DNA of 64,000 nucleotides from Flavobacteriales bacterium (GTDB lineage: Bacteria; Bacteroidota; Bacteroidia; UBA10329): positions 1-64,000 of the forward strand of contig JAIOYO010000008.1 in assembly GCA_021741075.1 (NCBI GenBank). Reading direction: 5' to 3'. This document shows, piece by piece, positions 53,922 to 61,981 of the stretch (position 1 is the first letter of the stretch; the number at the start of each line of letters is the position of its first letter). A program made the position numbers and the translations under genes. The notes under the pieces are model-generated. The model was not told the DNA's origin. It did no database searches and saw only the letters and a program-made list of their open reading frames with translations.

Positions 53922-54496
53922 GAACGTTACGCTTCCTTTTTTTGTTTTTCGTAGTCGTTGGATTGGCTTCTTGTAATCAGGAATACACGCCAAAACCACG
54001 TGCGTACATGCGAATTGCACTGCCAGAGAAAGAATATAAACTCATAGAAACTGGTTGTCCGTATTCGTTTGAAATTGCAACGTATTCCGTGTTCAAACCG
54101 GATACCCGACCGCAATCAGATTCATGCTGGTTCAATATCGATTACCCACAATTCAAAGCACAGCTGTATTTCAGCTATAAGCCTATCAATGGAAACTTGG
54201 CTGGTTATCTTGAGGACTCTAGAGAGTTGACCAACAAGCACATAAGTAAAGCGTCTGGAATTGAGGAAACACTCATCATTAAAGAGGATACTCAAGTTTA
54301 TGGAATGCTCTATACGGTTGCAGGAAGTCGTGCGGCTTCACCGCTACAGTTTCATTTGACCGATAGTACCAATCACTTCCTACGCGGAGCGTTGTATTTC
54401 AATGTTTCTCCGAACAACGATTCTCTAGCTCCTGTGATTGATTTTTTGAAGGATGATATCCTTCACCTCATTGAGACGCTTAATTGGCAGTCATAG
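53918..54496 (+). CDS. gldD: Gliding motility lipoprotein GldD
   Basis: The 192-residue protein has a lipoprotein signal (hydrophobic stretch, then LASC with the lipidated Cys near residue 19), and then the GldD signature YTPKPRAYMRIALPEKEYK. GldD is required for gliding and stability of the type IX secretion motor in Flavobacterium. It overlaps gldE by 4 bp (ATGA). Its last 17 bp overlap the 3' end of the convergent ctaA. Confidence 0.92.
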   Translation: MRTLRFLFLFFVVVGLASCNQEYTPKPRAYMRIALPEKEYKLIETGCPYSFEIATYSVFKPDTRPQSDSCWFNIDYPQFKAQLYFSYKPINGNLAGYLEDSRELTNKHISKASGIEETLIIKEDTQVYGMLYTVAGSRAASPLQFHLTDSTNHFLRGALYFNVSPNNDSLAPVIDFLKDDILHLIETLNWQS

Positions 54497-55565
54497 CACT
54501 GGTGCGAATCTGAGTTTTTCGGCCAAATGCCGAGTACAGATAAACTTGTGCGCCAAAAATCAAGCAGGAAATAAATAGGTGCACTGGTTGCGCCCAAGAC
54601 GGAACGCTGAAGTACGCCATTATTATTCCTGAGACAGTGGCAATTCCAACAAATACAGCCAAATAAATCGCAGTTCTGAATACCGCGTTATAATGTTGTT
54701 GGTACTTGAAAATATGATAGCAGAGCCACGCATTTCCTAGTAAAACAAGCAAAGAAAACGACCGGTGTACTTTGAATATCCAATCGAGCTGCGCAATCCA
54801 AAGCTCTCTTTGGCTGAACTCTAGGCTTTTGGCAATCACATCAATTTGTTGACGAACTTGTGTTCCGAGTAAAACCTGAATAAGCGTAAGTCCGATAAGA
54901 ATAGCCAACGCATAACGCATCGTATTTTGTAGGTTTACTGTAGCCAGCGCACGCATACCAAAAGCGGTTTTTACGTAGAGATACACCAATCCAGCGATGA
55001 CTAAAAATGCCAAAAGCATGTGTGCCGTCAAAACACCAGGAAGCAAGTTTGTGGAAACTACAACCGACCCCATCCAACCTTGAAATCCAGTCACGATTAT
55101 TACTCCCAAAACAAGTAGAGGAACGCTACGTTTCTTTTTCCAATAGATGAGCGAACTCAAAAAAGCTGCAATAAGGAGCACACCGAGTAAGGCGCCAGCT
55201 AAACGATTCACATACTCAATCCACGTTCGTTGCCAGATGAAATCGGTTTCTTCGTAAATGCTTGGGTCTTCGCTGATTTTTGCGGCCATTTCGTCCCAGC
55301 CTAATGGGCGAATCAGCTTGGCTAATTTCTCGTTTTTTGTTTTTCGAACTTCGATGTAATGCGCTTTGTAATCTATTGGAAGTTCTCTGATGCTGGTAGG
55401 AGGAATATAGCTGCCAAAGCATTTTGGCCAATCTGGACAGCCCATTCCCGAGCCGGTCATCCGAACAACTGCACCAGCTAAAATCACTAAATACGTACAG
55501 AATATTGATGCTCTCAGTAAGGCTCTGAAACGGTTTTGTTTTTTGCGGGTAGACGGAATAGTCAT
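54480..55565 (-). CDS. ctaA: Haem A synthase, CtaA/COX15 family
   Basis: The 361-residue protein has about eight membrane helices and the COX15 signature GAVVRMTGSGMGCPDWPKCFGSYIPP near residue 30, with later conserved His residues (for example VHRSFSL and QPVHLF) that bind haem. It oxidises haem O to haem A for the terminal oxidase. No other oxidase assembly gene is adjacent. It is separated from recQ by a hairpin. Confidence 0.93.
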   Translation of the reverse strand: MTIPSTRKKQNRFRALLRASIFCTYLVILAGAVVRMTGSGMGCPDWPKCFGSYIPPTSIRELPIDYKAHYIEVRKTKNEKLAKLIRPLGWDEMAAKISEDPSIYEETDFIWQRTWIEYVNRLAGALLGVLLIAAFLSSLIYWKKKRSVPLLVLGVIIVTGFQGWMGSVVVSTNLLPGVLTAHMLLAFLVIAGLVYLYVKTAFGMRALATVNLQNTMRYALAILIGLTLIQVLLGTQVRQQIDVIAKSLEFSQRELWIAQLDWIFKVHRSFSLLVLLGNAWLCYHIFKYQQHYNAVFRTAIYLAVFVGIATVSGIIMAYFSVPSWAQPVHLFISCLIFGAQVYLYSAFGRKTQIRTSAMTAN

Positions 55566-55603
55566 GGCAGCAAAGCTATTAAATAGGCGTTTGTGAGAAT
55601 GAA

Positions 55604-55627
55604 AAAGGACGGCAATTGCCGTCCTTT
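55604..55627 (-). terminator. Palindromic terminator after recQ
   Basis: A perfect 24-bp palindrome centred between 55615 and 55616, with arms AAAGGACGGCAA and its complement and A/T-rich flanks. It separates recQ from ctaA on the same strand. Confidence 0.7.
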
Positions 55628-55648
55628 CAACATTTCAAATCTTAATTC

Positions 55649-57856
55649 TTAGTGTCCGAACTCCGATATAAATTTAATTCGAACCAATCGAACCTCTTCT
55701 TCTGTGTAATCATCTTCACCGAGTTCGGCCAATGCAGCTTCTATACTATCTGTTTCGGCTTCTTCTTGGAAGTATTCGTAAATATCGTCCTGCTTGTCTT
55801 CATCCACTTCTTCATCAATGTAATAGTCGATGTTAACCTTTGTTCCGGAACTGACAATGTGTTCAATTTCAGTAAGTAGGTCATCCATGCTTAAGCCTTT
55901 GGCATCTGCAATGTCTTGAAGGTCGAGTTTTCGGTCAATACTCTGGATAATGTAAACCTTATTGCTCGATTTGTTGACCACGGTTTTAACAACCATGTCT
56001 TGCTCGCGCTCGATTTCGTTCTCTTCGACATACTCTTGAATGAGTTCAAGGAACGGCTCGCCATATTTTTTTGCTTTTCCTGCGCCAACGCCCGTAATGT
56101 CGGTCAATTCATCCATTGTAATCGGATAACGAAAAGCCATGTCTTCCAACGATGGATCTTGGAATATGACGAACGGAGGAAGGTTCTCTTCTTTGGAGAT
56201 GTCTTTTCGGAGGTCTTTCAACATTTTTAAAAGCACATCGTCTGTAGAACCGCCACCCTTCATGGCGCCCATTGGCATCGCGTCTTCTGCTTCAGTAGCA
56301 GCTTCGTAATCGTGGTCAATGGTCATCATGAACGAAGTTGGATTATCCAAATAGGCTTGACCCAAATCTGTCAATTTCAATAAGCCATAATTTTCAATAT
56401 CCTTGGTTAGATAGCCATGAATTACGGCTTGTCTCACCATTGATTGCCAATAGCGTTCGCCTTTTTCGGCACCCTCTCCAAAGGCATCAAGGGTATCGTG
56501 TTTGTACGATTTAATTTGAGATGAACTGGTGCCCAACATGATATTGATAACATGTTTGGATTTGAATTTTTCCTTGATATCTACAACCGTTTGAAGAATG
56601 GCTGTTAGTTCGTGTTGTGCTTCCTCTTGCTTTTTCGGATGCTTACAATTATCGCAATGCTCATCACAACCTTTGGCATCAAACTCTTCTCCGAAATAAT
56701 GTAGGATGAATTTTCTTCTGCAAACAGAGGTTTCTACATAAGAAACTACCTCGCCCAACAATTGTTTGCCGATTTCTTGTTCAGAAATAGGTTTCCCTTG
56801 CATAAACTTCTCCAACTTAGTGATGTCGTCATAGCTGTAAAAGGCTATACAATTTCCTTCGCCACCATCACGCCCGGCTCTACCGGTTTCTTGATAATAT
56901 CCCTCAAGACTTTTCGGAATATCGTGATGAATAACGAACCGGACATCTGGTTTGTCGATTCCCATTCCAAAGGCGATAGTGGCGCAAATCACGTCTGCCT
57001 CTTCCATCAAAAAGGCATCTTGATGCTTAACCCGTGTTGCAGCATCCAATCCGGCATGATAAGGTAAAGCCTTAATGCCATTGACTTGGAGTGTTTCTGC
57101 CATCTCCTCTACTTTCTTACGGCTAAGGCAATATACGATGCCAGATTTTCCTTCGTGTTCTTTGATGTAGCGAATCATATCGCGAGCTACATTCTTGGAT
57201 TTCGGACGAATCTCGTAGTATAGATTGTCGCGATTAAAAGAAGATTTGAACACTTTTGCCTCGGTCATCCCAAGGTTTTTCTGAATATCGCTCTGAACTT
57301 TTGGTGTTGCTGTAGCAGTTAGAGCCATCACTGGAACTTCTCCAATAGCTTCAATCATTGGGCGAAGCCTTCTGTATTCTGGACGGAAATCGTGCCCCCA
57401 TTCAGAAATACAATGCGCTTCATCAATAGCAACAAGAGAAATATTTACGTCCTTAAAGAAATCAATATTCTCTTGTTTGTTTAGCGATTCTGGTGCAACG
57501 TAAAGCAACTTAGTGATGCCTGCTTTAATGTCGCTTCTTACTTGCTCGGCTTCGCCTTTATTAAGAGATGAATTGAGAAAATGGGCAACTCCACGCTCCG
57601 AGCCGAAGCTTCGAATAGAGTCAACCTGATTCTTCATCAGTGCGATTAGCGGTGAAACGACAATGGCCGTTCCGTCAGATATCAATGCTGGTAATTGATA
57701 GCAAAGCGATTTTCCACCGCCCGTTGGCATAATTACAAATGTGTCGTTTCCGTCAAGAACACTTTTAATGATTTGTTCCTGTTCCCCCTTAAATTGGTTA
57801 AAACCAAAGTACTTTTTAAGTGCGTCTTTCAATTCTGATCCTACTGCTGTTTCCAT
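55649..57856 (-). CDS. recQ: ATP-dependent DNA helicase RecQ
   Basis: The 735-residue protein has Walker A (TGGGKS, residues 45-50), the DEAH box (145-148), the [22 protein letters not shown] motif V/VI region with [10 protein letters not shown], and zinc-binding cysteines ([10 protein letters not shown] and CDEHCDNC near residue 395). It continues through the RQC winged-helix domain and an HRDC domain ([22 protein letters not shown]). A further acidic tail of about 120 residues follows. It unwinds recombination and replication intermediates. It is a single gene. Confidence 0.94.
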   Translation of the reverse strand: METAVGSELKDALKKYFGFNQFKGEQEQIIKSVLDGNDTFVIMPTGGGKSLCYQLPALISDGTAIVVSPLIALMKNQVDSIRSFGSERGVAHFLNSSLNKGEAEQVRSDIKAGITKLLYVAPESLNKQENIDFFKDVNISLVAIDEAHCISEWGHDFRPEYRRLRPMIEAIGEVPVMALTATATPKVQSDIQKNLGMTEAKVFKSSFNRDNLYYEIRPKSKNVARDMIRYIKEHEGKSGIVYCLSRKKVEEMAETLQVNGIKALPYHAGLDAATRVKHQDAFLMEEADVICATIAFGMGIDKPDVRFVIHHDIPKSLEGYYQETGRAGRDGGEGNCIAFYSYDDITKLEKFMQGKPISEQEIGKQLLGEVVSYVETSVCRRKFILHYFGEEFDAKGCDEHCDNCKHPKKQEEAQHELTAILQTVVDIKEKFKSKHVINIMLGTSSSQIKSYKHDTLDAFGEGAEKGERYWQSMVRQAVIHGYLTKDIENYGLLKLTDLGQAYLDNPTSFMMTIDHDYEAATEAEDAMPMGAMKGGGSTDDVLLKMLKDLRKDISKEENLPPFVIFQDPSLEDMAFRYPITMDELTDITGVGAGKAKKYGEPFLELIQEYVEENEIEREQDMVVKTVVNKSSNKVYIIQSIDRKLDLQDIADAKGLSMDDLLTEIEHIVSSGTKVNIDYYIDEEVDEDKQDDIYEYFQEEAETDSIEAALAELGEDDYTEEEVRLVRIKFISEFGH

Positions 57857-58120
57857 TCAATTTTTTTTCCCTTGATGTCTAAAGGTAGGGATTTGCCCAT
57901 AACCGACATCCCGTATTTTTAGTTTTTATCCTAACGTACAAATTCAATCGATGAACTTCTGTTTTTGGGGGCGCAAATGTGAGTAATAAACTCCTTTTTT
58001 CGTCATGTTTGCTAGGCTCAAACGCTTACTTTTATGATTATTGCAACGAGGACAACAATTCTGCATGCAGAATAAATTTGCGGAGGGCCGAATTTTAAAG
58101 TTCCAAGCGCTTTTGACTAG
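57857..58120. other. Gap of 264 bp between recQ and the GT2 gene
   Basis: It holds the divergent promoters. Apart from the palindrome and -7 element at 58059-58080 I see no hairpin or small gene. Confidence 0.4.
58059..58080 (+). promoter_or_regulatory. 14-bp palindrome abutting a -7 element
   Basis: The perfect palindrome TTCTGCATGCAGAA (58059-58072) is followed at once by TAAATTTG (58073-58080), an exact -7 element. The ATG of the GT2 gene is 40 bp on. The palindrome lies where the -33 to -7 spacer should be, so a regulator bound there would block the promoter. No TTG is present at the proper distance. Confidence 0.5.
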
Positions 58121-58999
58121 ATGAAAGACCTAACGATTATCATTCCGGCCTATAACGAAGCGGCCTCGTTAAATGAGTTTTTACCCGAATTAATTTCGTT
58201 TATCCAAACGAACGACCTTCATCTGATTATTGTTAATGATGGCTCAAAGGATGAAACGTTAGCTGTTCTGAAGCAATTTGAAGGAACAGAACGGTACCAG
58301 TTCTTCTCTCATAAAGTAAATAGAGGTTATGGTGGAGCTATAAAAACCGGAATACGAAATGCGCTTACCGATTTCGTTATTACGATTGATGCGGATGGTC
58401 AGCACGATTTGAATGATGTGTTGGCTTTGCGTGATATGATTGGAAAGACGGATGCTGACATGATTGTGGGCAGTAGGTTGGCGCATAAAGATGCATCCTT
58501 GTACAGAGGGATAGGAAAAAGCTTGATTAGGTGGTTTGCCAAACTGCTTTTACCGATACATATTAATGATATCAATTCTGGAATGAAGATTTACAACACG
58601 GAAATGGCCAAACGCTATATCCGACTTTGTCCTGACCACATGGCCTACAGCGACATAATTGCGATGGTGTTCATTAGCAAACGTCATTTAGTGTTGGAAC
58701 AGCCAATCAATATCAAGCCGAGAACTGCTGGAGTAAGTACGATTAGTACACTAACAGCCATCGAAACTGTAAAGGAGATTTTGAATATTGTAATTCTATT
58801 CAATCCAATGCGTGTGTTTTTTCCAATTGCGTTTATGAGTCTTGCACTCGCATTGGCTTGGGGAATCCCGATTGCATTGCGCGGTCGTGGGGTCAGTACG
58901 GGAGCGATGCTTGGGTTCACCACCGGACTTTTGTTTTTCTTCTTAGGCCTTCTTGCCGAGCAACTTTCTCAGATCCGAAAGGATAGCGTAGACAAGTAA
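58121..58999 (+). CDS. Family 2 glycosyltransferase with C-terminal membrane helices
   Basis: The 292-residue protein has a GT-A domain starting MKDLTIIIPAYNEA with the sugar-nucleotide motif VNDGSKDET, the DADGQHD metal-binding motif near residue 90 and GSRLAHKDA. Two membrane helices (about residues 225-250 and 260-280) follow. It resembles dolichyl/undecaprenyl-phosphate mannose or glucose synthases. It may provide a lipid-linked sugar for the convergent polytopic TPR protein; that is inference from their position. Confidence 0.87.
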   Translation: MKDLTIIIPAYNEAASLNEFLPELISFIQTNDLHLIIVNDGSKDETLAVLKQFEGTERYQFFSHKVNRGYGGAIKTGIRNALTDFVITIDADGQHDLNDVLALRDMIGKTDADMIVGSRLAHKDASLYRGIGKSLIRWFAKLLLPIHINDINSGMKIYNTEMAKRYIRLCPDHMAYSDIIAMVFISKRHLVLEQPINIKPRTAGVSTISTLTAIETVKEILNIVILFNPMRVFFPIAFMSLALALAWGIPIALRGRGVSTGAMLGFTTGLLFFFLGLLAEQLSQIRKDSVDK

Positions 59000-59016
59000 T
59001 CTACCTAGCCAATTCT

Positions 59017-60966
59017 TTATTTCTTCAGAAGAGATTTTCCCCAATTCAAATTGTTCTTAGCAAGTTCATAGCTTGGATTAAGTTCCAGTGCTTTTTCGCA
59101 AGCTTTAATTCCTTTTTCGGGTTCATTCAATTCATTGTATGCGCAGCAGATATTATTGTATGCTTCTGCATAATCGGGTTTGAGCACCAGCGCCTTTCTA
59201 CACTCGGCAATGCAGTCTTCAAATCGCTTTAGCCGATAATATTCCAAACTTAGATTGAGATGATTTTCTGGCGAAGGATTATTTGCCGCAAGGTTTTCTT
59301 TTTGTTTTAAAGTTTGATTGGCACTCACCGAAAAATCATCAAGTAATTGCTTGGCGTTCTCGTGGCCGGGACTCAGCCTTAGAACTTCTGTTAAATGATA
59401 GCGTGCATTGGAAAGATCTCCTTTTTTTATCAGCCATTGAGCGTAGAAATAATGACAATCAGGATAACTAGATCCCTTTTGGATGCTTTTCTCATAATAG
59501 CGTTGCGCAAGCTCGCTGTTGCCCGAAGCGGCTTGGCATATTGCCATATTTAAACTCAAATAAGGATGATTTCCGTATTGAGTTGAGAACGCACGATTGT
59601 AATAGTCAATGGCGGTAGGATAATCTCCAACGCGCATTTTCGCTAAACCATAATTCATCAAACCGCGTCCGTTGTTTGGACTTTTAATCGTTACATCGCG
59701 CCATAGACTTTCATCGCTAAACCAAATAAGGTTTCGTTGATGAGTTCCGTATGCGTTTCCAGCTAAAATCATCAATCCTAAAACCATTGAGATAGTACGT
59801 GCTGCCGAAGAATTTTCAAGCTGTGGTTTTAAGAGAAGATAGAATCCCCACGATGCAGCCATGGTGAGACCCACAAACGGATAGAACATTCGGTGGTCGT
59901 TGGTTACTTCTGCCAACGGAATGATGCTTGAAGTTGGAACTAAAGCAACAATAAACCAAATGAGCCCAAAAGAAATAGGGCGTAAATGTTCCTTTTTTGT
60001 GCAATAGATGATGCTTGCGGTAAGCGCAATCAGAAACAAGATTCCGACAATGAAACGGTAGTCAGATAGGCTTGTGACAAGCGTCCAATCTGTATCGGCA
60101 CTAAGATTTATTGGTATGAAGAACGTCCAAAAGTATCGGAGAATGACAAATGGCTGCGTAATCAAGTAATTGTACACCGATGGGCCTCCTGCAACCCACG
60201 TTTCTGGTTCCATGTGTCTCGTAAAAAGGAAACTAATAGCACAAACAATAATTACCGCTATTGATTTTTTGAAGGCGTTCCATACGCTTTTGAATGTTTT
60301 ACCCGTGAGTTTGGTGAAGTCGGTGTTTTCTTCGAACAAAAGAATATAAGCCAACAACAGCCCAACGTACATCACCGAAGTTGGTTTAGTGAGAATACCA
60401 ATAATTACGATTGGAAGTGACCAAAGCTTTTTCTTGCCAGTGGTATACTGATACACTACAAATGCTGCTACCACCAGTGCGGTCGAAATAATGTCCGATC
60501 GTGCCGATATATAATTGATGGATTCGGCATTGGCCGTGTGTAACATGTACCACGCCACTGCAAATAATGCCACAGCATCTGCGGCAAATTGGTCGGTCAA
60601 TTGTCTAAAAACCTTTCGGAATAGGAGGAACATGAATATTCCCTGAAAGATTACCCATAAAAACGTAGAAATATGGAAGTAAAAAGGGTCTAGTTCATTC
60701 CCAGCTAAGTAGTAATCCACGGCAGCCGAAAGAGTAACGATAGGGCGGTAAGATTGGTTGGTTGGAAGCGAACTCTGAGTAGTGCCATCCGTGAAATACT
60801 CTTTGAAATATTTTAAATCCTTCACATAACCATTATTGACAATGGTGTGACTGTCGTCAAAGTGAAAACCGTTGTTAAAGTGATTCCAATAAGTTGCGGT
60901 AAAAGCAACCAAAAGCAGAATAGCAAAAAGTCTGATGATTGATTTTTGATTCAATTTCATGAACAC
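59017..60966 (-). CDS. Polytopic membrane protein with C-terminal TPRs (GT-C/TMTC-like)
   Basis: The 649-residue protein has an N-terminal helix, a periplasmic DDSHTIVNN-type loop and about ten membrane helices to residue 420 or so, then seven or more TPR motifs. The layout, with an acidic loop after the first helix, is that of TMTC-type O-mannosyltransferases of the GT-C fold. The Asp pair at about residue 38 would then be catalytic. No substrate can be deduced. ATG codons at 60966 and 60960 are both possible. It is convergent with the GT2 gene. Confidence 0.75.
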   Translation of the reverse strand: MFMKLNQKSIIRLFAILLLVAFTATYWNHFNNGFHFDDSHTIVNNGYVKDLKYFKEYFTDGTTQSSLPTNQSYRPIVTLSAAVDYYLAGNELDPFYFHISTFLWVIFQGIFMFLLFRKVFRQLTDQFAADAVALFAVAWYMLHTANAESINYISARSDIISTALVVAAFVVYQYTTGKKKLWSLPIVIIGILTKPTSVMYVGLLLAYILLFEENTDFTKLTGKTFKSVWNAFKKSIAVIIVCAISFLFTRHMEPETWVAGGPSVYNYLITQPFVILRYFWTFFIPINLSADTDWTLVTSLSDYRFIVGILFLIALTASIIYCTKKEHLRPISFGLIWFIVALVPTSSIIPLAEVTNDHRMFYPFVGLTMAASWGFYLLLKPQLENSSAARTISMVLGLMILAGNAYGTHQRNLIWFSDESLWRDVTIKSPNNGRGLMNYGLAKMRVGDYPTAIDYYNRAFSTQYGNHPYLSLNMAICQAASGNSELAQRYYEKSIQKGSSYPDCHYFYAQWLIKKGDLSNARYHLTEVLRLSPGHENAKQLLDDFSVSANQTLKQKENLAANNPSPENHLNLSLEYYRLKRFEDCIAECRKALVLKPDYAEAYNNICCAYNELNEPEKGIKACEKALELNPSYELAKNNLNWGKSLLKK

Positions 60967-61115
60967 TCTTTCTTTAAACGCAATTTCAACTTGTGGGATT
61001 TTAATAAGAATTCAGCCCCGAATATAATTGCGTCAGTCCAATCTACGCGACCATATTACCATTCATAATCCAATTTTTACGTGGAGGTCTGCGGTCAATA
61101 AACGAAACGCAACGT

Positions 61116-61123
61116 TACCTTTG
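61116..61123 (+). promoter_or_regulatory. -7 element for tatC
   Basis: TACCTTTG, an exact TAnnTTTG, ends 6 bp before the ATG at 61130. The mRNA would start at or near the start codon. Confidence 0.4.
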
Positions 61124-61129
61124 CGCGCC

Positions 61130-61954
61130 ATGAGCAGAGAACTTCCTGAGGGAGAGGTAAGAGAAGAGGGCGAAATGTCGTTCTTAGAGCATCTGGAAGT
61201 GCTGCGATGGCATTTAGTGCGCTCGGTTTCGGCAATTTTCATTTTCTCTATTGCCGCTTTTATTGCTAAAGGTTTTATTTTCGATACGTTGCTTCTTGGT
61301 CCAAAAAATGGAGATTTTTGGACCTATCGCATGGCGTGCAAGTACCTCGATTTGTTGTGCTTTGAGGAAATGCCGTTCGACTTGATTAACATCAGCATGT
61401 CTGGTCAGTTTAGCACACATATTGTAGTTTCGATTATTGCTGGTTTTGTAGTGGCGTTTCCGTATGTAGTTTTTGAAATGTGGCGTTTTGTCAAGCCAGG
61501 TCTTCATAGCAACGAACGGAAATATGCCAATGGAATGGTGTTTTATGTGTCATTCCTATTCATTCTAGGAGTGTTGTTCGGGTACTATTTCATTGCGCCA
61601 CTTTCTGTTAATTTTTTGGGAACCTATCAGGTAAGTGAGACCATTCGCAATCAAATAGATTTGAACAGTTATTTCAGCACAATTGCAACGCTGGTATTGG
61701 CAAGTGGAGTCGTTTTTGAGTTGCCAATTCTTATTTACTTTCTTACCAAAATTGGAATGGTTACTCCGGCTTTATTAAGACAATATCGCAGACACGCAGT
61801 TGTTGGAATCCTGATTTTAGCGGCAGTGATTACACCTCCTGATGTGTCGAGCCAGATACTTGTATTTATTCCATTAATGTTGTTGTACGAAATAAGTATT
61901 GGAGTATCTGCTATTGTTTTGCGAAACGAAGCCAAGGCAAATGCCGATATTTGA
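61130..61954 (+). CDS. tatC: Twin-arginine translocase subunit TatC
   Basis: The ATG at 61130 gives 274 residues beginning MSRELPEGE; the conserved MSFLEHLEVLRWHL motif follows at residue 16. An ATG at 61028 precedes the promoter-like element and is rejected. The protein has six membrane helices and the conserved Tat motif VFEMWRFVKPGLHSNER near residue 120, which binds the twin-arginine signal. TatA is not in the window. Confidence 0.94.
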   Translation: MSRELPEGEVREEGEMSFLEHLEVLRWHLVRSVSAIFIFSIAAFIAKGFIFDTLLLGPKNGDFWTYRMACKYLDLLCFEEMPFDLINISMSGQFSTHIVVSIIAGFVVAFPYVVFEMWRFVKPGLHSNERKYANGMVFYVSFLFILGVLFGYYFIAPLSVNFLGTYQVSETIRNQIDLNSYFSTIATLVLASGVVFELPILIYFLTKIGMVTPALLRQYRRHAVVGILILAAVITPPDVSSQILVFIPLMLLYEISIGVSAIVLRNEAKANADI

Positions 61955-61981
61955 ACCGATGAGAGAAGCGCGGCCTAGTTT

